Shown here: piece by piece, positions 12,132-22,100 of the stretch
Layout of the letters: every line of letters begins with the position of its first letter
How positions within the stretch are numbered: the stretch's first letter is position 1
Origin: Methylobacterium oryzae
GTDB lineage: Bacteria; Pseudomonadota; Alphaproteobacteria; Rhizobiales; Beijerinckiaceae
NCBI RefSeq assembly: GCF_021398735.1
Contig: NZ_CP090349.1
Location: 4,173,001-4,237,000, forward strand
Direction of reading: 5' to 3'
DNA length: 64,000 nt
Notes under the pieces: generated by a model
Database searches by the model: none
What the model was told of the DNA's origin: nothing
Seen by the model: the letters and a program-made list of their open reading frames with translations, nothing else
Translations under genes and position numbers: made by a program

Positions 12132-12821
12132 ATGGCCACCACACCCGTCGCCGACGCCCTCACGGCCTTCCGCGCCTCCGGTTCGCCCTGGCTGAGCCTG
12201 CCGTTCTTCGCCGGCGGGGAGGCCGACGCCGTGGCGGCGCGGGTCGATGCCCGAATCGCCGCGGGCGCCCGCGTCCTGCCGGCACCGGACCGGATCTTCC
12301 GCGCCTTGGCCGAGACCCCGCTGCAGGACGTGCGGGCCGTGATTCTCGGGCAGGACCCCTACCCGACACCGGGCGACGCCAACGGCCTCGCCTTCTCGTT
12401 CGTCGGCTCCGGTCGCCTGCCCGCCTCGCTGAAGGTGATCCTGGCGGAGGCGGGATCCGACCGCGCCGCCGGCGGCGACCTGACGCCCTGGGCGCGGCAG
12501 GGCGTGCTCCTGCTCAATAGCGCGCTCACCGTCGAGTCCGGCAAGGCCGGGGCGCACCTGCGCTACGGCTGGGCCGCGCTGACCGATCAGGCCGTGAGCG
12601 CCGTCTCAGCCCGCGCGGAGCCCGCCGTGTTCCTGCTCTGGGGCGCCCAGGCGCGGGCCAGGGCCGCGCTCATCGACGCGACCCGCCACGGCGTGTTCGA
12701 GAGCGGACACCCGTCGCCGCTCAACCGGGCGCGAGATTTCCCCGGCTCCGACCCGTTCGGCCGGGCCAACCGGTGGCTCGCCGCGCACGGGCGCCCGCCG
12801 ATCGACTGGCGCCTCGGCTGA
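12132..12821 (+). CDS. ung: Uracil-DNA glycosylase (family 1)
   Basis: Ung excises uracil from DNA as the first step of base-excision repair. The 229-residue protein carries the water-activating loop GQDPYP (residues 73-78, catalytic Asp75), the uracil-binding GLAFSF, LLNSALTV, and the catalytic HPSPLNR loop (His193). The start at 12132 (MATTPVAD) has GAGAG just upstream. The earlier in-frame ATG at 12078 would add a basic stretch unlike the family. It is divergent from hemH. Confidence 0.96.
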   Translation: MATTPVADALTAFRASGSPWLSLPFFAGGEADAVAARVDARIAAGARVLPAPDRIFRALAETPLQDVRAVILGQDPYPTPGDANGLAFSFVGSGRLPASLKVILAEAGSDRAAGGDLTPWARQGVLLLNSALTVESGKAGAHLRYGWAALTDQAVSAVSARAEPAVFLLWGAQARARAALIDATRHGVFESGHPSPLNRARDFPGSDPFGRANRWLAAHGRPPIDWRLG

Positions 12822-12846
12822 GGCCGGCGGCGATCCCGCGAATGGG

Positions 12847-13260
12847 CTATTGCGGCTTGGCGGGCTCGGCGGGCTTCGCCGGCGCGGCGGGGTCCTGGCC
12901 GGCGGGCAGGAGCACGTTCTTGGCCACCGTGCCCTCGGGCCCGTACTCGCCGGCCACCGCGAGGCAGGCCTGGTCGCGGTTCTGCGCCATCTGGTTCGAC
13001 ATCAGCGTGAACATGGTCTGCACCCGGTTGCCGAACGGTCCGCGCGGCTGGACGTCGCCGATCTGCACGTTCTGCTTCGCCAGCAGGGCCTCGAACTGGT
13101 CGCTGCCGATCCGGTAGCCGCAGACGTTCGAGGCCGCGAAGATGTAGGCGGCGAATTCCAGGGCCCGCGGCGACGGGGCGTTCCGGATCTGCGCCTGCGC
13201 CGGCAGGGCCGCGAGCGTGACGGCGGCGAGGAGTGTGATCCGGGTCGTAGTGGGGCGCAT
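12847..13260 (-). CDS. Exported protein of unknown function
   Basis: This is a 137-residue protein with a clear Sec signal peptide (MRPTTTRITLLAAVTLAALP, cut after AQAQ), starting at 13260. The mature domain is small, mostly helical, with Cys in SNVCGYRIG and DQACLAVAG that could form a disulfide. The tail is a low-complexity Pro/Ala/Lys run, as in many periplasmic envelope proteins. In-frame codons further upstream (to 13377) were rejected because they precede the signal peptide. I do not recognise the family. It converges on ung, 25 bases apart. Confidence 0.75.
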   Translation of the reverse strand: MRPTTTRITLLAAVTLAALPAQAQIRNAPSPRALEFAAYIFAASNVCGYRIGSDQFEALLAKQNVQIGDVQPRGPFGNRVQTMFTLMSNQMAQNRDQACLAVAGEYGPEGTVAKNVLLPAGQDPAAPAKPAEPAKPQ

Positions 13261-13662
13261 GCGCGGCGGTTCCTCGATCGGGGGCGGCCTCTCGCGGGCC
13301 GCCTCTGGCGGGCGGGACATAGGCCGGATCCGCGCGCGCGCCAATGCGACCGAAGATGCGACCCGAGATGTCGGCAATTCACCCGTCCCGGTTCACGGCC
13401 CGTTCGCCATAGGTCCAGTCGCCGGCCCGCGCGCCGACGAAAAGACGGTCGTTTTTCGACGGAACGCCCGGGTGAGAGAGAGTGTTAACCTGCTCGCGTC
13501 ACGCCAGGACCTGCAGTGTGTCCAGATTCAGGCGGTCCGCATCGCATGTACGGCGTCCATCACCCGGCGGCCTCCATCCCACTCCCGGCTCGCGACGCCG
13601 ACCGGCGCGCCCGGCCGGGTGCGCAAGGAGCCGCCAGCGCGGAGCGGCGCGGCGCGCCGGCG
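13261..13662. other. Intergenic or uncertain 5' region
   Basis: No independent gene is visible. The left half should hold the promoter of the leftward exported-protein gene. The right half may belong to the acyl-CoA-synthetase-like gene if it uses the ATG at 13546 instead of 13663. Confidence 0.4.
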
Positions 13663-14016
13663 ATGCCGGTCGCGGCGGTCTGTCCGCACCGCGTCTCGCG
13701 CTGGGCCTGGGGCGAGGGGCTGCGGGCCGGGCAGGCCGTGGCGCTCCTGGTGCAGGATCTCGGGCAGGTCGAGGCCATGCGCCTCGGCCTCACCCGCCTC
13801 GGCCTGCGCGTCGTCTGCCTCGACTGCGCCGGCCGCGACGCGGCGCTGGCGGAAAGCCTCGCGCAGTCGGGCGCCGTGCTGGTCGTCGTCGATACCGCGC
13901 TCGCCGACGCCTATGCCGGCGTGATGGGCCGGCTCACCGCCTATCCGGCGGTGTGGTGGAACGGTCCGGGCGCCGACTACGCGAGCCTCGACCTCGCCCT
14001 GGCCGAGCACGCCTGA
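13663..14016 (+). CDS. Stand-alone N-terminal fragment of a long-chain acyl-CoA-synthetase-like protein
   Basis: From the ATG at 13663 this frame encodes 117 residues; an alternative ATG at 13546 would add 39 basic ones. The stretch EGLRAGQAVALLVQDLGQ, then LGLTRLGLRVVCL, then LAQSGAVLVVVDTALADAYA, follows the first Rossmann-like subdomain of FATP/long-chain acyl-CoA synthetases (usually GDVVALLMENRPE…LGLAKIG…LAHSL…VDAELADAY). Nothing of the AMP-binding core or C-terminal domain follows; the frame ends with a stop 118 bases before the crotonase gene. It could be a decayed synthetase or a repurposed subdomain. It cannot activate acids by itself. Confidence 0.5.
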   Translation: MPVAAVCPHRVSRWAWGEGLRAGQAVALLVQDLGQVEAMRLGLTRLGLRVVCLDCAGRDAALAESLAQSGAVLVVVDTALADAYAGVMGRLTAYPAVWWNGPGADYASLDLALAEHA

Positions 14017-14134
14017 CAACCGCCGCATCGCGGATCGCGAGTCGCGGCACCGTCGCGGACCTGAACCCTGCGTGCTACCGTCCGGCGACGCGACCGGCCC
14101 CGTGCCAGGGAGGCCGGCGCCGGGAGACGCCGCC

Positions 14135-14947
14135 ATGACCGCAGCCCTTGCCACGGCCCACGCCGCCAGCCCGGAGGCGCCGGTGCTGTTGCGCAGCGAT
14201 GCCGACGGGGTCGCGACGCTGACGCTGAACCGGCCGCAGGCCCGCAACGCCCTGTCGATGGCCCTGATGGGCGCGCTCCAGGAGCAGCTCGACGCGATCC
14301 GCGCGGATCCGTCCGTGCGGGTGGTGATCCTGGAGGGGGCCGGCCCCGCCTTCTGCGCCGGGCACGATCTCAAGGAGATGCGCGCCGATCCGTCCCGCGA
14401 GGCGACCGAGGCGGTGTTCCGCACCTGCGCCCGGCTGATGCTGAGCCTCACGCGCCTGCCGCAGCCGGTGATCGCTCGCGTCCACGGGATCGCCACCGCC
14501 GCCGGCTGCCAGCTCGTGGCCACATGCGATCTCGCCGTGTGCGCCGAGACCGCCCGCTTCGCCACGCCGGGGGTGCAGATCGGCCTGTTCTGCTCGACCC
14601 CGATGGTCGCCCTGTCGCGCGCCGTATCGCGCAAGGCCGCCCTGGAGATGCTGCTGGTCGGTGAGCCGATCGACGCCGCGGAGGCCCTGCGGATCGGGCT
14701 GGTCAACCGCGTGGTGCCGGAGGCGGAGCTCGACGCGGCGGCGGGCGCCCTGGCGGCCCGGATCGCCGGGAAGGCCCGGCGCGTCCTGGCGATCGGCAAG
14801 GAGGCGTTCGGCCGGCAGATCGAGATGGGCCTGGAGGACGCCTACGGCTACACCGCCGAGGTCATGACCCGGAACATGATGATGGCCGACGCGCAGGAGG
14901 GGATCGACGCGTTCCTGGGCAAGCGGCCGCCCCGCTGGGAGCCGTGA
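14135..14947 (+). CDS. Enoyl-CoA hydratase/isomerase family protein, ECHDC3-like
   Basis: This is a 270-residue crotonase-fold protein starting at 14135 behind GGGAGA. The oxyanion-hole motifs are intact: AFCAGHDLKEM (residues ~72-82) and TAAGCQLVATCD (~121-132). However, both catalytic glutamates of classical enoyl-CoA hydratase are replaced: GCEL reads GCQL (Gln126) and the QPEI position reads TPGV (Gly146). The CAGHDL signature is typical of the ECHDC3 subgroup, whose reaction is not settled. It probably binds acyl-CoA but may not hydrate it. It follows the acyl-CoA-synthetase fragment in the same direction, so both may be remnants of a fatty-acid cluster. Confidence 0.88.
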   Translation: MTAALATAHAASPEAPVLLRSDADGVATLTLNRPQARNALSMALMGALQEQLDAIRADPSVRVVILEGAGPAFCAGHDLKEMRADPSREATEAVFRTCARLMLSLTRLPQPVIARVHGIATAAGCQLVATCDLAVCAETARFATPGVQIGLFCSTPMVALSRAVSRKAALEMLLVGEPIDAAEALRIGLVNRVVPEAELDAAAGALAARIAGKARRVLAIGKEAFGRQIEMGLEDAYGYTAEVMTRNMMMADAQEGIDAFLGKRPPRWEP

Positions 14948-15087
14948 GCCGGCGTCCCGGTCCGCGCACTGGCGCGATACGACGCAGGCCCTCCGGCGCG
15001 ACGCGCATAGGTGATGGCGCCGCCCTGCCCTAGGATGAGGGGCCTGTCCGACCCTGCCGGACTCGGCGCCGCCACGCGGAACGGCTG

Positions 15088-15408
15088 ATGAGCACCCTCG
15101 ACCTGCTCGGTCTGACGCTGTCCTTCTACGGCACGATGCCGCCGCCGCGGCCCCCGCGGCCCAATCGCAACGGCGCGACCTGGGCGGCCGCCGTGATTTT
15201 CGGCGGCGTCTGCCTCGCGACGATCGGGCCGATGATCACCATCTGGAGCTTCCACCGGCCCTATGCCGAGGCCAAGGCGCGCTGCATCGCCTCCGGCGGC
15301 CGGGTCCTGTACGGGGCCCTCGACGGCAGCGGACCCTATCGCTGCGAGCGGCCCGCGGCCGCCGCGGCCGCCGCGCCCATTGCGCATCCGGCCAAGCCGG
15401 CGGATTAA
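15088..15408 (+). CDS. Small membrane protein of unknown function, 106 aa
   Basis: The start at 15088 has GGAACGG upstream. After a proline-rich cytoplasmic stretch (PPPRPPRPNR), one membrane helix spans about residues 32-54 (WAAAVIFGGVCLATIGPM). The remainder contains two cysteines (KARCIAS and PYRCERP) that could pair outside the membrane, and an alanine-rich tail. No family is recognised. It lies 65 bases before the cardiolipin synthase gene on the same strand and could be cotranscribed. Confidence 0.65.
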   Translation: MSTLDLLGLTLSFYGTMPPPRPPRPNRNGATWAAAVIFGGVCLATIGPMITIWSFHRPYAEAKARCIASGGRVLYGALDGSGPYRCERPAAAAAAAPIAHPAKPAD

Positions 15409-15473
15409 TCCGCCCGCCGCATGCGCTTCAGGTCGATCCGGCGCCTCCCGACGCGAACCCGGATAGCCTCACC

Positions 15474-16910
15474 TTGGAAAACGCGATCACCCGCTGGGTC
15501 CAGTCGACCGCCCTGATGCGGTCGGATGTCGAGGCCCTGATCGGCTTCGCGCTGGCGATCGGCGTCACCCTGCACGCCCTGCTGCGCAAGCGCCGGGTCA
15601 GCGTGGCGGTGGGCTGGATCGGGCTCGCGTGGCTGTCGCCGATCTTCGGCACCGCCCTGTACCTGACCTTCGGCATCAACCGGGTCTCGCGCCGCGCGCG
15701 GCGGCTGCGGACCAAGCCGTCCGACGCGACGCAGCTGCCCGACACCGACGACGCCGTGGTGCCGGAGGCGCTCTGGCCCCTCGACCGGGCGATCCGGCGG
15801 ATCACGAGCCTGCCGGCCTTCGCGGGCAACACCGTGCAGATGTTCCGCAACGGCGACGCCGGCTATCCGCAGATGCTGGCGGCGATTCGCGAGGCGCGGT
15901 CCAGCATCGGCCTGTCGAGCTACATCTTCCGGGACGACGCCACCGGCCGCGAATTCTGCGACGCCCTCGTGGAGGCGAAGGCCCGGGGCGTGCAGGTCCG
16001 CGTCATCATCGACGGGATCGGCGGCGGCTATTTCCGCGCGCCGGTCTACCACCGCCTGACGGCCGCCGGGGTGCCGGCCGCCCTGTTCATGCACTCCGCC
16101 CTCCCCTGGCGGATGCCGTTCCTCAATCTGCGCTCGCACAAGAAGCTGCTGATCGTCGACGGGCGGATCGCCTTCACGGGCGGTCTCAACATCTCGCACC
16201 CGAACCGCGTCGCCCTGAAGCCCGAGCACCCGATCCGGGACACACATTTCCGCCTGACCGGCCCCGTGGTCGAGCAGCTCGCCGCCGCGTTCGCGGCCGA
16301 CTGGGCCTTCGTGGACGGCGAGATCCTCGACGGCCCCCCGTGGTTCGTCGACCTCGAGCCCTGCGGACCGAGCGTCGCCCGGGCGGTGACCTCCGGCCCG
16401 GACGCGGACGTCGAGAAGATCGAGCAGGTCATCCTCCAGGCGCTCGCCTGCGCGCGCCGGTCGGTGCGCTTCGTGACGCCCTACTTCCTTCCCGACGAGC
16501 TGGTGACCGGCGCGCTCGCCCAGGCCGCGACCCGGGGCATCACCGTCGACGTGATCATCCCGCGGGTCAGCGACCATCCCTACATCGACTGGGCGACCCG
16601 GGCGCATCTCGACCCGCTGCTGCGGGCCGGCGTGAACGTCTGGCTCGACGAGCCGCCCTTCGACCATTCCAAGGCGATGGTGGTCGACGACATCTGGTGC
16701 TTCGTCGGCAGCGCCAACTGGGACATGCGCAGCTTCCGACTCAATTTCGAGCTGAACGTCGAGATCATCGACGCCGACCTCGCCGCCGACCTCGACCGGT
16801 TCATGCGCGGCAAGATGGAGGCGCGGCTCAGCCGGGAGGATCTCGCCGCGCGCGGCCTGCCGATCCGTCTGCGCGACGCAGGCGTGCGACTGCTGCTGCC
16901 ATACCTTTGA
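15474..16910 (+). CDS. cls: Cardiolipin synthase, phospholipase D family
   Basis: It joins phosphatidylglycerol molecules (or PG with another phospholipid) into cardiolipin in the inner membrane. The protein has two N-terminal membrane segments (residues ~20-65) followed by two PLD domains. The HKD motifs are HKKLLIVDGRIAFTGGLN near residue 222 and HSKAMVVDDIWCFVGSANWD near residue 400; both have the catalytic His and Lys, and the second has Asp at the D position. The start is a TTG at 15474; an ATG at 15516 (MRSDVEAL) is an alternative. Its last 83 bases overlap the convergent EEP-family gene. Confidence 0.9.
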   Translation: MENAITRWVQSTALMRSDVEALIGFALAIGVTLHALLRKRRVSVAVGWIGLAWLSPIFGTALYLTFGINRVSRRARRLRTKPSDATQLPDTDDAVVPEALWPLDRAIRRITSLPAFAGNTVQMFRNGDAGYPQMLAAIREARSSIGLSSYIFRDDATGREFCDALVEAKARGVQVRVIIDGIGGGYFRAPVYHRLTAAGVPAALFMHSALPWRMPFLNLRSHKKLLIVDGRIAFTGGLNISHPNRVALKPEHPIRDTHFRLTGPVVEQLAAAFAADWAFVDGEILDGPPWFVDLEPCGPSVARAVTSGPDADVEKIEQVILQALACARRSVRFVTPYFLPDELVTGALAQAATRGITVDVIIPRVSDHPYIDWATRAHLDPLLRAGVNVWLDEPPFDHSKAMVVDDIWCFVGSANWDMRSFRLNFELNVEIIDADLAADLDRFMRGKMEARLSREDLAARGLPIRLRDAGVRLLLPYL

Positions 16911-17613
16911 ACCGGGCGGGGGCGTGCGCCTCCGGCGCCGGGCCGAGATGGACGACGATCGGCCGGTGATCGGAGCGTCCCCGCGGCAGCACCGCGTGCG
17001 CGTGGCAGACGAGCCCGCGGGCGAGGCAGCGGTCGAGCCGCAGCGGCAGCACCTCGACCATCGCGTGGGTCGATTGCCGCGGTCCGACGTCGCGGAAGCC
17101 CGGGATCAGCGCCGGGCCGACGATATTGTAGTCGCCGAGCACGGCCGCCCGCGGCGGCAGCTCGCTGACGATGCGCCGCAGCTGGCGCCGGTTCAGCATC
17201 TGTCCGTGCGACAGGTGGACGTTGGCCACGCCGAACTCGCCGAGATCGAGGATCTGGCAGACCCGGTGCACGAGGGCGCCGGAGGGGAGCGCGATGACCC
17301 GGGGCGGCGCCGCCCAGGGCTTCGGGCTCCACATGGCGAGCCCGTGGATCCGGCCCGGCAGGGGCGCCCAGGCGTAGTGGCCGCCGATCCGGTCCAGCAG
17401 GAAGCCGATGGCGCGGGTCGCCTCCTGCATCAGCAGCAGGTCGGGCTTCTCCTGCGCGACGAGGGCGGCGACGTCGTCCACCGCCGCGCCGGTGCGCCGC
17501 AGCAGGTTCCAGCTCACGATCTTGAAGGGCTGGTGCGGCCGCTCGGCGGGGCGGATCGGCGTGACGGGCAACGGTGCGGGGGTGGAGCGGGCCGGGCGTG
17601 CAGCAGGATTCAT
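16828..17613 (-). CDS. Endonuclease/exonuclease/phosphatase (EEP) family protein
   Basis: This is a 261-residue metal-dependent phosphodiesterase-type protein starting at 17613 (MNPAARPARS). EEP landmarks are KIVSWNLLRR, LLLMQEATRA (metal-binding Glu), ANVHLSHGQMLNRRQ, AVLGDYNIVG (Asp/Asn) and the terminal SDHRPIVVHL (Asp/His pair). Substrates of this superfamily include DNA, phosphoinositides and lipids. In E. coli an EEP gene (ybhP) sits beside the cardiolipin synthase clsB, so the face-to-face pairing here suggests a lipid-related role; this is inference. The 3' end overlaps the cls gene by 83 bases in antisense orientation. Confidence 0.85.
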   Translation of the reverse strand: MNPAARPARSTPAPLPVTPIRPAERPHQPFKIVSWNLLRRTGAAVDDVAALVAQEKPDLLLMQEATRAIGFLLDRIGGHYAWAPLPGRIHGLAMWSPKPWAAPPRVIALPSGALVHRVCQILDLGEFGVANVHLSHGQMLNRRQLRRIVSELPPRAAVLGDYNIVGPALIPGFRDVGPRQSTHAMVEVLPLRLDRCLARGLVCHAHAVLPRGRSDHRPIVVHLGPAPEAHAPARFKGMAAAVARLRRADGSAGRARRDPPG

Positions 17614-17856
17614 CGGGCCGGTCTCGTACCTCAACGCGCGGCGCTCCCGCCACCGCCACGCTCTAACGCGCCCGGAGCCGGGACGTTCGACCGCTTTCGC
17701 GCCGGGCCCGGGCGCGGTCCGACCTGGGCGCCCCACAGCCCATCGCCGGGCGCCGCTTGAGGCGGACCCGGTCGGCGGCCTAAGAGCCGGCATGGCGACG
17801 CCGGCCGCTCCGCGGATCGCCGCGCACCGCCATCCCACCGATCCCGTCCGGAGGCC

Positions 17857-19095
17857 ATGACGGCGTTCAGCTTCATCCATGCCGCCGACCTGCATCTCGG
17901 CAGCCCGTTGTCGGGCCTCGCCGCGCGCGACGCGGAACTGGCCCGGCGCCTCGCCGCGGCGAGCCGGCAGGCCTTCGAGGATCTGGTGAGCCAGGCGATC
18001 GAGCGGTCGGTCGCCTTCGTCGTTGTCGCGGGCGACGTCTACGACGGCGACTGGGCCGACACCACGATCGGCCTGTTCTTCGCCCGGCAGGTCGCGCGCC
18101 TCGACCGCGCCGGCATCCGGACGATCCTCGTGCGCGGCAACCACGACGCCGAGAGCGTCATCACGCGCTCGATCACGCTGCCGGCCTCCGTCCACGTCTT
18201 CCCGACCGCCCGCGCCGGCACCCTGCGCCTCGACGCGCTCCGCGTCGCGGTCCACGGCCGCAGCTTCCAGGGCCGGGCGGTGGAGGAGAACCTCTCGCTC
18301 ACTTACCCGGCCGCCGTGCCGGGCTGGTTCAACCTCGGGGTCCTACACACCTCCTGCACCGGCCACGCTGCCCACGAGACCTACGCCCCCTGCTCGGTCG
18401 CCGACCTCGCGGCCCGGGGCTACGAGTACTGGGCGCTGGGCCACATCCACGAGTACGCGGAGCTGTCCCGGGATCCCTGGATCGTGTTCCCCGGCAATCT
18501 CCAGGGCCGGAGCGTGCGCGAGTGCGGCGAGAAGGGCGCCGTCGTGGTCGACGTCTCCGACGGTCGGGTGACCGGCGTCAGCCGCCTGCCCCTCGACCGG
18601 GCGCGATTCGAGCAGATCACGGTCGACCTCGCGGCGGTGGCCGACGCGCGCGGCGCCGTCGAGGCCGTCGAGGCGGCGCTGAGGCCCCTGGCCGGGATCG
18701 CGGCGCGCCGGCTGCTCTTGGTCCGCGTCCACCTCGCCGGGACGACCCGGGCCCACGACGCCCTCGCGGCCGATCGCGAGTCCCTGACGGCCGAGATCCA
18801 GGCGGCCGCGCACCGGCTGCACGAGGACATCTGGCTGGAGCGCCTGAAGATCGAGACCCGCCGCCCGCGCGCCGCGGCGGAGCCGACCGGCGCCGCCATC
18901 GACCCCGCGGCCCTGCTCGCCGACCTCGACCGCGACCCCGAGTTCCGCGCCCGGGCGAAGGCGGCGCTGGCCGAGATCGGCGGCCGGATGCCGGGGACGG
19001 CCGCCGCCGAGGCCGACCTCGACGCGGAGTTCGACGCGCTCTGCGCCGAGGCCGAGGCCCTCGTCCTCGGACGCCTCGGCGGCCGGCACTGCTGA
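17857..19095 (+). CDS. Mre11-like metallophosphoesterase, YhaO type (DNA repair exonuclease subunit)
   Basis: The 412-residue protein carries all calcineurin-like phosphoesterase motifs of Mre11/SbcD: HAADLHLG, VVAGDVYDG, RGNHDAES, VLHTSCTGH and GHIHEY. A C-terminal Ala-rich capping region follows. The length and companion fit the YhaO family rather than classical SbcD. It ends 22 bases before the Rad50-like gene, forming a two-gene operon. It is predicted to be the nuclease of a DNA-end-processing complex. Confidence 0.9.
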   Translation: MTAFSFIHAADLHLGSPLSGLAARDAELARRLAAASRQAFEDLVSQAIERSVAFVVVAGDVYDGDWADTTIGLFFARQVARLDRAGIRTILVRGNHDAESVITRSITLPASVHVFPTARAGTLRLDALRVAVHGRSFQGRAVEENLSLTYPAAVPGWFNLGVLHTSCTGHAAHETYAPCSVADLAARGYEYWALGHIHEYAELSRDPWIVFPGNLQGRSVRECGEKGAVVVDVSDGRVTGVSRLPLDRARFEQITVDLAAVADARGAVEAVEAALRPLAGIAARRLLLVRVHLAGTTRAHDALAADRESLTAEIQAAAHRLHEDIWLERLKIETRRPRAAAEPTGAAIDPAALLADLDRDPEFRARAKAALAEIGGRMPGTAAAEADLDAEFDALCAEAEALVLGRLGGRHC

Positions 19096-19117
19096 GGCGC
19101 GCGCCCATGGACCCCCG

Positions 19118-22100
19118 ATGCGCCTGATCCGCCTCGCCTTGGAGCGCTACGGCGCCTTCACGGACCGCACCGTCGCGTTCCGGCCAGACGCGCGCCTGCA
19201 CGTCGTGCTGGGCGCCAACGAGGCCGGCAAGAGCACCGCGCTGGCGGCGGTCACCGACCTGTTGTTCGGCTTCGGGAAGACGACGCCCTACGCCTTCCTG
19301 CACGACATGCCGCAGCTGCGCCTCGGCGCGGAGATCGCCGCCGCCGACGGCCGCCGGCTGTCCTTCCGCCGCCGGAAGGGCAACAGCCGCACCCTCATCG
19401 ACGCCGACGACGCGCCGCTCGCCGACGACGCGCTAGCCCCGTTCCTCGGCGGCCTGTCCCGGACGGTGTTCTGCCGGGCCTTCGGACTCGACGCGGCGAG
19501 CCTCCGGGCCGGGGGCCGCGAGATGGTCGACGTGGAGGGCGAGGTCGGCGCGAGCCTGTTCGCGGCGGGCTCGGGCCTGCGCGGCCTCACGGAGCTGCAG
19601 ACGACGCTCGACGCGGAGGCCGACGCCATCTTCGCCCCGCGCCAGGCCAAGCACCGGACCTTCTACCAGGCGCTGGAGCGCCACGAGACGGCCCGGCGGG
19701 CGATCCGCGAGCGGGGCCTGCGCGCCGGCGACTGGCGCGCCCTGAACGACGAGATCGCCGCGGCGGCCGCGCAGCTCGAGGCGCTCCGGTCCGAGCAGAA
19801 GGCCGGGGCGGTCGCGCGCGCCCGGCTGGAACGGTTCAAGCGCGTCCGCCCGATCATCGCCGAGATCGACGCGCTGGAGCGGCGCATCGCCGCCGAGACC
19901 GACCTCGTCGACGCGGATCCCGCCTGGATCGCCCGCCTCGGGGCGGCCCTGGACGCGTGCCGCGCCGCGGACGCCGAGGCGGAGCGGGCCGAAACCGCGC
20001 GCGACCGGGCCCGCGGCGAGGCCGAATCGGTGCCGGTCGAGCCGGGGCTGACCCATCGGGCGGACGAGATCCTGGCGGCGTTCAGCGGCACAAGGGAGTT
20101 CGAGAAGGGCGGCACCGACCTGCCCCGCATCGAGGGCGACGCCCACAAGGTCGGGCTGGATCTGGAGCGGCTGCGCGCCCGGATCGGCGTGCCCGACCTC
20201 GCCGCGCTCGAGGCCCGACAGCCCCCGGACGCCGCGCGGGCGCGGACCGAGCGGCTGATCCGCGACGGTCGGACCCTGGCGGCCGCCGAGGAGCAGATCG
20301 CCCGCGAACTCGCCGCCGCCCGCGCCGAGCGGGAACGCCTCGCCCGCGAGGTGGAGGCGGCCGACGCGGCCCGGGACCCGACCCCGCTCCGGGAGGCGCT
20401 GAAGCCCCTCGCCCGACTGCACGAGTGGATCGCCGCCCGCGACACCCTCGACGGCGCGATCCGCCGGGAGGCGGCGCTGCTGCGCAACCAGGCCGAGCGG
20501 CTGTCGCCGCCGGTGCCCGACCTCGCCGCCCTCGTGCGGACGCCCCTGCCCGCCCCCGACACGGTGGCGCGCTACCGTCAGGGCCTCGAGGCGAAGACCC
20601 GCGAGCACGAACGGGCCGCCGACCGGTGCGACGCGGCCCGCCGGCAGGTCGCGGTCACCCGGGCACGGCTGCGCGAGCGCGAGGCCGGCCGGCCCGTCGC
20701 CACCCGGGAGCGGCTCGACGCCCTGCGGTCAACCCGCGACGCGGCGTTCGCGCCGCTGCGCGACGCCCTCGCGGCCGGCCGGGCGGCCGCCGTCGCCGAG
20801 GTCGCGGCCTTCGAGCGCGCGCTCCTCGAGGCCGACCGCGTCGCGGACGAGCGCGCCTCCGACGCCGCCCGGGTCGCCGCCCACGCGGCCGACCTGGAAC
20901 GGCTCGCCGCCGAGGAGGCGGAGGCCGCGCGAGCCGACGACGTCCTCGCCGGTCTCGCCGCGGAGATCGCGGCGGGCGAGGCGGCGTGGCGCGAGGCGTG
21001 GCGGCCCGCCGGGCTCGTGCCCGGTCCTCCGGCCGAGATGGCGGCCTGGCTCGCCGAGGTGGAGAGCCTGATCGAGGCCGAGCAGCGCCTCGCCGCGCAG
21101 CGGATCGAGGCCGACCGGCTCCTGGCACGGATCGAGGCCGCGCGGGGGCCCATGGCCGACCTGCGCAGCCGCGCCGGCCTCGACGCCGCGCCGGACCTCG
21201 AGATCGCCGCCGCGCTGGACGGTCTCGAAGTGCGGATCGCCGCCCTGGCGAGCCGCTGGGAGGCCAACCTGCAGACCGCCGGCCTGCTGCGCGCGGCCGG
21301 ACTGTCCGTCGCGCGGCTGGAGGCGAGCCTCGCGGAGACCGCCGCCCGCCGGGCCGCCTGGCGGGCCGACTGGGAGGCGGCGCTGCTGCCCCTCGGCCTC
21401 GACGGCACGGCCGGTCCGGAGGAGGCCGAGGGCGCGCTGGAGGCGTGGCGCAGCGTGCCCGACCGGCTGGCGGAGCGGGCCGCCCTACAGCGCCGCTCGG
21501 CGGGGATCCGCCGGGACATGGATGCGTTCCGAGCCAACGCCGCCGCCCTGGTCGAGGCCCTGGCGCCCGACCTCGCGGAGGTGTCGCCCGCCGGCGCGGT
21601 CCGATCGCTCCACGGCCGCCTCGTCGCCGCGCAGGCCCGCGAGGCGCGCCGCGCCGAGCTCGACCGCCGCCGCGACGAGGCCGAGGCCGCCCATCGCGGC
21701 GCCTGCGACTCGCGCGACGCGGCGCGGGCGACGCTCGCCCGGCAGGTGGCCGAGGTGATGCCGGACCTCGCTGCGGCACCGACGCCGGAGATCGACCGGC
21801 TGTTCGGCCGCCTCAGCGCGCGGGAGGCGCTGCGCGCCGAGCGCCTGCGGCTCCGCGTCACGCTCGCGGGCGCGGCCGACGGGCTTCCGGAGGCCGAGCT
21901 GCGCGCCGGCCTGGAGACCGTGTCGCCGGAGGCGATCGAGGCGGAGCTGGCGCGGCTGTCGCTCGAGGCCGACGAGCAGGCCGAGCGCGGGCAGGTCATC
22001 TTCGCGGACCGCGACCGGGCGGAGCGGCGGCGGGCGGAGCTCGAGGGCGGCACCGGCGCCGAGCTGGCCCTCGCGGAGCGCAAGGCCGCTGAGGCGGATC

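Noticed and set aside
11840..12163. Upstream extension of hemH
   Set aside because: It would add about 108 residues unlike any ferrochelatase and overlap the start of divergent ung.
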